DNA of 13,429 bases from Myroides sp. (lineage in GTDB: Bacteria; Bacteroidota; Bacteroidia; Flavobacteriales; Flavobacteriaceae). Below are positions 8,477-13,429 of the stretch, piece by piece. The notes beneath the pieces were generated by a model. The model was not told the DNA's origin. It did not search any database and worked only from the letters and a program-made list of their open reading frames with translations. Within the stretch, counting starts at the first letter, position 1. Each line of letters opens with the position of its first letter. A program made the translations under genes and the position numbers. The stretch covers positions 1 through 13,429 of the forward strand of contig JAHAYQ010000278.1 in NCBI GenBank assembly GCA_018384465.1. The letters run 5' to 3'.

Positions 8477-9118
8477 ATGAAAAAAAGTATTCTTTTATTA
8501 GGAATGATTTTAGGTGCAAGCGTTTCTGCAACAGCACAAGTACAGCAAAACACAGCAACTAACGCAACTGCCGTACAAAACGATAGTTTACAAGCAACTA
8601 CAACTGCAATAGTGGCTAACGAACAAAACGCTAATTTAACCACTCAAGCAAGTGCCGAAGCTTTAAAAGCTAAAGCTAATTACGAAGAGGAAATTTTAAA
8701 AGCAGAAAAAGCTCGACAAAAAGCAGAGGAAAAATTAGCAAAAGAACAAGCTAAAGCTGCTAAAAACGCTAAGAAAAAAGCAGAACGAGAAGCAAAAGAA
8801 GCTAAGAAAAAACAAAAAGCCTTTGAAAAAGAGCAAAAAGCAAAATTAAAAGCTGAAAAAGCCGAAGCTAAGAAAGCGAAAAATATTGCAAAAGCGGAAC
8901 AAAAAGTTAAAAAAGCAGAAAACAATTTACGTAAAGCGGAAAACAACTTAGAAAAGGCTCAAAATAACTTTGACCGCAAGATGCTAAGAAACAAACTAAG
9001 TGCCGAAAAACAAATTAAAGAAAAAGAGAAGTTAGTTAAGTTGAAAACCAAACTTGCCGAATCAAAATTAAAATTAAGCAAAGAGGAATTAAACTTACGA
9101 GAAGCGGAATTAAAATAA
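8477..9118 (+). CDS. Secreted Lys/Ala/Glu-rich coiled-coil protein, function unknown
   Basis: I do not recognise a named family. The 213-residue protein has a clear signal peptide (MKKSILLLGMILGASVSATA, likely cut before Gln21). There is no cysteine, so it is not a lipoprotein. A Gln/Asn/Thr-rich linker covers about residues 21-58. From about residue 60 to the end it is almost entirely Lys, Ala, Glu, Gln, Asn and Leu, as expected for one long basic helix or coiled coil. Four heptads are clear at residues 139-166 (KAEQKVK, KAENNLR, KAENNLE, KAQNNFD). No enzymatic motif, OmpA-like domain or transmembrane helix other than the signal is seen. It starts 54 bases after rodA with no terminator between, so it may be transcribed with the rod cluster, and it ends at the 9139-9173 terminator. 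Similar exported helical proteins occur in Flavobacteriia as hypotheticals. A structural periplasmic role is only a guess. Confidence 0.85.
   Translation: MKKSILLLGMILGASVSATAQVQQNTATNATAVQNDSLQATTTAIVANEQNANLTTQASAEALKAKANYEEEILKAEKARQKAEEKLAKEQAKAAKNAKKKAEREAKEAKKKQKAFEKEQKAKLKAEKAEAKKAKNIAKAEQKVKKAENNLRKAENNLEKAQNNFDRKMLRNKLSAEKQIKEKEKLVKLKTKLAESKLKLSKEELNLREAELK
8891..8974 (+). repeat. Four imperfect 21-base (heptad) tandem repeats inside the coiled-coil gene
   Basis: Units at 8891-8911, 8912-8932, 8933-8953 and 8954-8974 encode KAEQKVK, KAENNLR, KAENNLE and KAQNNFD. Units two to four are also similar at DNA level (AAAGCAGAAAACAAT, AAAGCGGAAAACAAC and AAGGCTCAAAATAAC), differing mainly at synonymous positions. 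This suggests past in-frame duplication of a heptad. Confidence 0.6.
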
Positions 9119-9138
9119 TAACTGACCTTTTTACATAC

Positions 9139-9173
9139 AAAAAAACTCCAACCTAAATCAGTTGGAGTTTTTT
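9139..9173. terminator. Bidirectional intrinsic terminator between convergent genes
   Basis: CTCCAAC (9146-9152) pairs perfectly with GTTGGAG (9161-9167) around an 8-base loop. The stem is flanked by an A-run on the left (from 9139) and a T-run on the right (9168-9173), giving up to 13 base pairs. Read on either strand it is a hairpin followed by a U-tract. It therefore serves the coiled-coil gene ending at 9118 on the plus strand and the M16 gene ending at 9194 on the minus strand. Confidence 0.9.
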
Positions 9174-9193
9174 ATTGCTATATAGTGAACAGA

Positions 9194-11248
9194 TTATTTA
9201 AAATCAGCGTCGGTAACACCTTCGTTAACTTTAACCTCTGATGCTTTAAAGTCTATTGACATTCCAGGTCCTAAAGGAAGTGAAGTTTCGTGTGCTATTT
9301 TAATGCCCTTAACTTCTTTATAATCTCCAAAAGTAGACGTTAATTCAAAAGTTTGTCCTTGTGCTTCAACAGCTTCAGTAGTTGCTACTTTTAAACCAGA
9401 TGCTACACTGTAGTAAAATGTTGTGGTATCTTTTTTCAATACATAAACTTCTTCCCCGTTAAAAGTTTCAATACCTGTTAATTCAAATGATTCAGCATTT
9501 TTCAAGTCATCAACTTCATTAAATAATTTGGCGCTTTCTTGAGTGTCTTTTAAATCATCTCCTGTTAAATCTTGGCGTTGACCTTGTTGTACCATATAAC
9601 CCATAGATGGGGTAACAACTTGTTTCATGATTTCCATTCCCATTCCATTCAATGACATAAACGACTGCCCTTTATTGGTTTGTTTTTTAGTCATGGTAAG
9701 TTCCATTCCTTGCATAGATCCTTTAGATAAAACACTTAAAGATTTAATATCTTTTAATTTTTTCTCGCCACCTAATGCATTGATATAATTTTCTAAAACA
9801 GTTTTAGAAGTTACGCCAGCAGGTATTTCTTTTTTAAATACTGGTTTTTCAACCGGATTTGCAAATGCATCATAATAATGTACTGGATACCCTAAACGGT
9901 CTAAGGTATGAGCTACATCTGCGCCTTTACCAACAATAACTATGCGTTGATTGTTAGCTTTAAAGTATTTACTTGCAACTCTCTGTACGTCTTGAGCTGT
10001 AACTGCTTGAATACTTTTAATGTAGTTTTCGTAAAAATCTGCAGGTAAATTTTGAGTTTTAGTTCGTAAAGCAAAACTTGCAATAGTTCCAGGTTTCTGA
10101 GTTTCCATTACAAAGTTTCCAATGTATTTTGCTTTAGCAAGATCTAATTCTGCTTGTGATACAGGCTCTGTTCTAATACGGTTAATTTCATTAACAAATT
10201 CTACAACCGCAGAATCTGTTACCACATTTCTAACAGATGCTGTTGATGTAAATCTTGAAGTATATTTACCCGATCCTAAAGAAGAATACGCGCCATAGGT
10301 CCATCCGTGTGCTTCACGTAAATTTAAAAACAAACGACCTTCACCACCGCCACCTAAAATTTGGTTAGCAATTAAGCCGGCAAAATAGTCTTTATCTGTT
10401 AATTTTAAATCAACGGTATTTACCAAAGAAATTTCAGACTGAACAGCATTAGGCATGTCAATAAAATCTATTTGGGTAGTAGCAACATCTTTTGCAGCAG
10501 GATAGTTACTTACTGGTGCAGAAGCTTTTTTCCAATTCTTAAAAAGTTTTTCAACTTGTTTCTTTACGTCTTTAAATTGCACATCACCTACTACTACTAA
10601 ATAAGCATTTTCTGGCACAAAGTATGAAGCGTAGTTTTGCTTAACATCAGCTAAAGTAACATTATTTAAAGATTTTTCTGTTACAAATTCACCATTAGGA
10701 TGATTTTTACCATACAACAAAGCGTTAGTTACACGACTTGCTACTGCAGAAACTGATTTTTCATCAGCTTTTAATCCTTCAATAGATTGCTGTTTAGCTT
10801 TATCAAACTCATCCTGAGAAAACAATGGATTTAAAGATCCTTCTGCCATCAATTCTAACAAACGAGAACTGTATTTAGACAAGCCACTTGCCGAAGCACC
10901 TGTATTCCAAAAATTGACATTTGCACCTAAGAAATCAATTTCATCATTGAATTTTTCTTTCGATGTTTTTGTTGTTCCGTTACCAACAACGGCACTTGTT
11001 AAGCCAGATACCCCTGCTTTATCACCTTCTACATACGGTGCGGTATCTATGGTTAACATATAACTTACACGTGGTAATTTATGATCTTCAACCACCATCA
11101 CTTTAAGTCCATTTTTTAATGTAAACTCTTGTGGTTTCTGAACGTGTACTGTAGGTAGTGGTCCAGGTTGCGGTTGTGGTCGTTTTATTTGAGCTTCAAC
11201 GCTGATAGTTAGCAACAAAGCTGATGCGAATAATAATATTTTTTTCAT
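9194..11248 (-). CDS. Exported M16-family protein without the zinc motif, with C-terminal LolA/LolB-like domain
   Basis: A 684-residue exported protein with a signal peptide (MKKILLFASALLLTISVEA, likely cut before Gln20) and a Pro-rich linker (about residues 23-34). Two M16 (insulinase-like) half-domains follow, about residues 38-460. At the position of HxxEH the sequence is GVSGLTSAVVGNGT (79-92), so the two His and the Glu are replaced by Gly82, Ala86 and Ser85 and zinc binding is not expected. The substrate-binding Arg/Tyr pair of M16 proteins is present in LREAHGWTYG (R311 and Y318). Residues from about 475 to the end form an extra domain starting VLENYINALGGEKKLKDIKS. It has alternating strand-like segments that resemble the LolA/LolB-like fold of exported Bacteroidota proteins; this assignment is by eye. 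The start lies 12 bases after the stop of the zinc-bearing M16 gene, implying an operon and a two-subunit peptidase. Confidence 0.9.
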   Translation of the reverse strand: MKKILLFASALLLTISVEAQIKRPQPQPGPLPTVHVQKPQEFTLKNGLKVMVVEDHKLPRVSYMLTIDTAPYVEGDKAGVSGLTSAVVGNGTTKTSKEKFNDEIDFLGANVNFWNTGASASGLSKYSSRLLELMAEGSLNPLFSQDEFDKAKQQSIEGLKADEKSVSAVASRVTNALLYGKNHPNGEFVTEKSLNNVTLADVKQNYASYFVPENAYLVVVGDVQFKDVKKQVEKLFKNWKKASAPVSNYPAAKDVATTQIDFIDMPNAVQSEISLVNTVDLKLTDKDYFAGLIANQILGGGGEGRLFLNLREAHGWTYGAYSSLGSGKYTSRFTSTASVRNVVTDSAVVEFVNEINRIRTEPVSQAELDLAKAKYIGNFVMETQKPGTIASFALRTKTQNLPADFYENYIKSIQAVTAQDVQRVASKYFKANNQRIVIVGKGADVAHTLDRLGYPVHYYDAFANPVEKPVFKKEIPAGVTSKTVLENYINALGGEKKLKDIKSLSVLSKGSMQGMELTMTKKQTNKGQSFMSLNGMGMEIMKQVVTPSMGYMVQQGQRQDLTGDDLKDTQESAKLFNEVDDLKNAESFELTGIETFNGEEVYVLKKDTTTFYYSVASGLKVATTEAVEAQGQTFELTSTFGDYKEVKGIKIAHETSLPLGPGMSIDFKASEVKVNEGVTDADFK

Positions 11249-11260
11249 TTTGTTTACTTC

Positions 11261-12571
11261 TTATTTAGCTGGTACATAATCTAATAACAAACGAGCGTTG
11301 CTATCTAAATATTTTTTTGCAACGTCGCGAATTTCTTCTCTTGTGATAGAACGATAAATATCAATCTCTTCATTAATTAAATTGATATCACCATATAATA
11401 GATAATTAGTTGCCAAGTTTTCAGCTAAAGTTTCAAGGTTTGAATTGGCATTTACGTAACGATTTTCGAAATCGTTTTGTAATTTTTGATAATCTCTTTC
11501 AGAAATCAATTCGGTTTGCAATTTTGTGATTTCAGCATCAATTTCAGCTTGTAACGCTTCTCTGGTAGTTTCACCCATTGGTAAACCAGCTATTAAATAC
11601 ATACCGTAATCTTCTTGTGCATAGTTGAAAGCAAACAACTGTAAAGCCATTTTTTTCTCGTCAACAATTTTCTTTTGCATTGGTGATGATTTACCACCTG
11701 ATAAATAAGAAGAAATCATATCCAACACTCTAGCATCACGCGTTTTCATAGAAGGCGTTCTGTAAGTTGTAATGTACATTGGAATTTGAATGTTTGGATC
11801 TTCTGCTGTTGCAATGATAGGTTGCGTGATTGGATCTTCTTTTACATTAACTCTTGGTACATCAGCCCCGCGCTCAATTACACCAAAGTATTGTTCTACC
11901 AATTTTTTAGTTTGATCAAACTCTATATCACCTGCAATAACTAATACAGCGTTGTTTGGCACATAAAATTTATCATTAAATGCTTTAAACTCTTCTAATG
12001 TAGCGGCATCTAAATGCTCCATAGAGCCAATAGGAGCCCAACGATAAGGGTGTTTTTTAAATAAATTTTTCTTTACTTCTGTGATCCAGTTACCGTACGG
12101 ACTGTTATCAACACGTAGACGTTTTTCTTCTTTAACCACCTCATTTTGTGTATCTACTCCAATTTGGTTGATTACTGGTTGTAATAAACGCTCTGATTCC
12201 ATCCAGATTGCTAACTCTAAATTGTTTGAAGGAAATACCTCATAATAATACGTACGATCGTCTGATGTATTAGCATTGTTGTGCCCTCCGTTAGATGTTA
12301 CTAACTTAAACCACTCTCCTCTTTCAATATTTTCAGTACCTTCAAATAAAAGGTGTTCAAAAAAGTGTGCAAAACCAGTACGTTCAGGGTTTTCGTCTTT
12401 TGCACCAACGTGATACATTACTGAAGTAACAACAACCGGAGCCGATTTATCTTGGTGTAACACCACGTGTAAACCGTTATCTAGCTTGTACTCTTCAAAT
12501 TCAACTTTCTGAGCTACTATTGTAGTACTTATAAAAAGTGTAGTAGCTAAAGCCGTTAAAGATTTTCTCAT
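11261..12571 (-). CDS. Exported M16-family zinc metallopeptidase (catalytic subunit)
   Basis: A 436-residue zinc peptidase of the M16 family, probably periplasmic. The signal peptide is MRKSLTALATTLFISTTIVA, likely cut before Gln21. The inverted zinc motif is HFFEH (H69, E72 as catalytic base, H73) inside GFAHFFEHLLFEGT. The third ligand is expected at Glu149 (or Glu148) in NEVVKEEKRLR, about 75 residues downstream as usual. Two M16 half-domains are present with the usual linker region. In the second half, the place where M16 proteins carry the LRE...GxxY Arg/Tyr pair reads KKIVDEKKMALQLFAF, so that pair is missing and is found instead in the neighbouring protein. This split of zinc site and Arg/Tyr pair between two genes is known from heterodimeric M16B peptidases. 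Substrate is unknown; peptides or misfolded exported proteins are plausible. It is the first gene of a two-gene minus-strand operon. Confidence 0.93.
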   Translation of the reverse strand: MRKSLTALATTLFISTTIVAQKVEFEEYKLDNGLHVVLHQDKSAPVVVTSVMYHVGAKDENPERTGFAHFFEHLLFEGTENIERGEWFKLVTSNGGHNNANTSDDRTYYYEVFPSNNLELAIWMESERLLQPVINQIGVDTQNEVVKEEKRLRVDNSPYGNWITEVKKNLFKKHPYRWAPIGSMEHLDAATLEEFKAFNDKFYVPNNAVLVIAGDIEFDQTKKLVEQYFGVIERGADVPRVNVKEDPITQPIIATAEDPNIQIPMYITTYRTPSMKTRDARVLDMISSYLSGGKSSPMQKKIVDEKKMALQLFAFNYAQEDYGMYLIAGLPMGETTREALQAEIDAEITKLQTELISERDYQKLQNDFENRYVNANSNLETLAENLATNYLLYGDINLINEEIDIYRSITREEIRDVAKKYLDSNARLLLDYVPAK

Positions 12572-12702
12572 AACTGCGATATTAATTAAAATGATTTTAC
12601 TAATTAGTGCGCAATTTCGTGAATATGTTACATTTAAATTCTACTTTTTTATTTTTTTATTTTGTAGTGTGATTAATTTTTTAAAAACGAACCACTTACG
12701 TA

Positions 12703-12730
12703 TTGTATTTAGATTTTTTTTGTATATTTG
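12703..12730 (+). promoter_or_regulatory. Bacteroidota-type promoter of rplU-rpmA
   Basis: TTG at 12703-12705 (within TATTG) and TATATTTG at 12723-12730 match the Bacteroidota -33 (TTG) and -7 (TAnnTTTG) elements, separated by 17 bases. Transcription would begin around 12735-12740, leaving a leader of about 25 bases before the rplU ATG at 12763. This is the best-formed promoter in the window, as expected for ribosomal protein genes. Confidence 0.75.
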
Positions 12731-12762
12731 CAGTCTTAAAATTAATCTTTAATTTAATTGTT

Positions 12763-13074
12763 ATGTACGCAATCGTAGAGATAGCAGGGCAACAATTCAA
12801 AGTTAGCAAAGACCAAAAAGTGTATGTACACCGTTTGGCTGCTGAAGAAGGTGCAAACGTTACGTTTGATAAAGTTTTCTTAGTAGACAATGCAGGAACT
12901 ATTACTTTAGGCGCCCCAGCTATAACAGGAGCTTCAGTAGGAGCGAAAGTTTTAAAGCACCTTCAAGGTGATAAAGTTATCGTTTTCAAGAAAAAAAGAA
13001 GAAAAGGATACAAAAAGAAAAATGGTCACAGACAAGCATTGACTCAAATCGTTATCGAGGGAATCAATATCTAA
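12763..13074 (+). CDS. rplU: 50S ribosomal protein L21
   Basis: L21 binds 23S rRNA in the large ribosomal subunit. From the ATG at 12763 the protein has 103 residues, the normal size. It begins MYAIVEIAGQQFKV and contains the signature VIVFKKKRRKGYKKKNGHRQ followed by LTQIVIEGI. An upstream in-frame ATG at 12703 would add 20 hydrophobic residues not found in L21 and would lie on top of the -33 promoter element, so it is rejected. rpmA follows after 42 bases, the usual L21-L27 pair. No Shine-Dalgarno sequence is seen (the leader ends AATTTAATTGTT), which is normal for this phylum. Confidence 0.97.
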   Translation: MYAIVEIAGQQFKVSKDQKVYVHRLAAEEGANVTFDKVFLVDNAGTITLGAPAITGASVGAKVLKHLQGDKVIVFKKKRRKGYKKKNGHRQALTQIVIEGINI

Positions 13075-13116
13075 TCTGAAACCAAAAAGTATTAACAATT
13101 TTAAAAACCAAACATC

Positions 13117-13377
13117 ATGGCTCACAAGAAAGGTGTCGGTAGTTCTAAGAATGGTAGAGAATCAGAATCGAAACGTTTAGGCGTTAAGATTTATGGTGGA
13201 CAAGCAGCTATTGCTGGTAACATCATCGTTAGACAAAGAGGTTCAAAACATAACCCAGGTGAAAACGTTTACATGGGGAAAGATCATACTTTACATGCTA
13301 AAGTTGACGGAGTTGTACAATTTGTGAAAAAGAGAGATAACAAATCTTTCGTTTCTATTGTACCATTTGAAGCTTAA
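13117..13377 (+). CDS. rpmA: 50S ribosomal protein L27
   Basis: L27 sits near the peptidyl-transferase centre, and its flexible N-terminus reaches towards the tRNA ends. The 86-residue protein is full length: MAHKKGVGSSKNGRESESKRLGVK at the N-terminus, then GGQAAIAGNIIVRQRG and HNPGENVYMGKDHTLHAKVDG, all typical L27 segments. The N-terminus starts directly with MAHKKG, so there is no cleavable pre-sequence of the type found in Firmicutes L27. It is co-transcribed with rplU and followed by an intrinsic terminator. Confidence 0.97.
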   Translation: MAHKKGVGSSKNGRESESKRLGVKIYGGQAAIAGNIIVRQRGSKHNPGENVYMGKDHTLHAKVDGVVQFVKKRDNKSFVSIVPFEA

Positions 13378-13397
13378 TCTTCTTAGACTAAAAAGTT

Positions 13398-13427
13398 AAA
13401 AAGCATCTCAGTTGAGATGCTTTTTTT
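13398..13427 (+). terminator. Intrinsic terminator after rpmA
   Basis: GCATCTC (13403-13409) pairs with GAGATGC (13414-13420) around the loop AGTT, and the stem can extend through the flanking A and T runs. Seven T residues follow at 13421-13427. It lies about 20 bases after the rpmA stop, so the rplU-rpmA transcript probably ends here. Confidence 0.9.
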
Positions 13428-13429
13428 AT

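Noticed and set aside
8680..8946. Minus-strand open frame rich in Phe, Ala and Ser, antisense to the coiled-coil gene
   Set aside because: It is the complement of Lys/Ala/Glu-rich codons (AAA and GCA read as TTT and TGC), which produces long stop-free antisense frames; it has no recognisable domain and no promoter.
12572..12762. Minus-strand promoter for the M16 operon
   Set aside because: No complement of TAnnTTTG (CAAAnnTA) occurs in this gap, so no site could be supported although a promoter must exist nearby.

Overview
The window looks like a chromosomal core region of a low-GC Bacteroidota bacterium, most likely Flavobacteriaceae (a Flavobacterium- or Myroides-like organism). The reasons are the protein sequences, the gene order purH-mreB-mreC-mreD-mrdA-rodA, the lack of Shine-Dalgarno sequences before most starts, and a Bacteroidota-type -33/-7 promoter (TTG ... 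TAnnTTTG) before rplU. The exact genus cannot be fixed from sequence reading alone. There are no mobile elements, CRISPR arrays, tRNAs or rRNAs. Every gap between genes is under 200 bases, so no stretch over 300 bases lacks a gene.

Layout on the plus strand: the 3' end of mutS (1-477) and a small HPP-family membrane protein (518-1105). After a 186-base AT-rich gap come purH (1292-2824) and the rod-shape cluster mreB, mreC, mreD, mrdA (PBP2) and rodA (2868-8422). From mreC to rodA the genes overlap by 8, 4 and 14 bases, so they are very probably one translationally coupled operon, with purH perhaps as its promoter-proximal member. A secreted Lys/Ala/Glu-rich coiled-coil protein of unknown function (8477-9118) follows rodA with no visible terminator between them. 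A strong hairpin at 9139-9173 closes this block and also terminates the converging minus-strand genes.

On the minus strand, two adjacent genes encode exported M16-family proteins. The upstream one (11261-12571) carries the zinc motif HxxEH. The downstream one (9194-11248) has lost that motif but keeps the Arg/Tyr substrate-binding pair and carries an extra C-terminal domain of about 210 residues. They probably form a heterodimeric periplasmic peptidase. Divergent from them, on the plus strand, lie rplU and rpmA (ribosomal proteins L21 and L27), with a clear promoter and a terminator at the window edge.

The genes cover DNA mismatch repair, the last two steps of IMP synthesis, lateral peptidoglycan synthesis (MreBCD scaffold with the PBP2 transpeptidase and RodA glycosyltransferase), envelope proteolysis and the ribosome. 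Most of the window is conserved housekeeping and I see no clear new system. The least understood parts are the coiled-coil protein after rodA, and the split M16 pair with its fused C-terminal domain.
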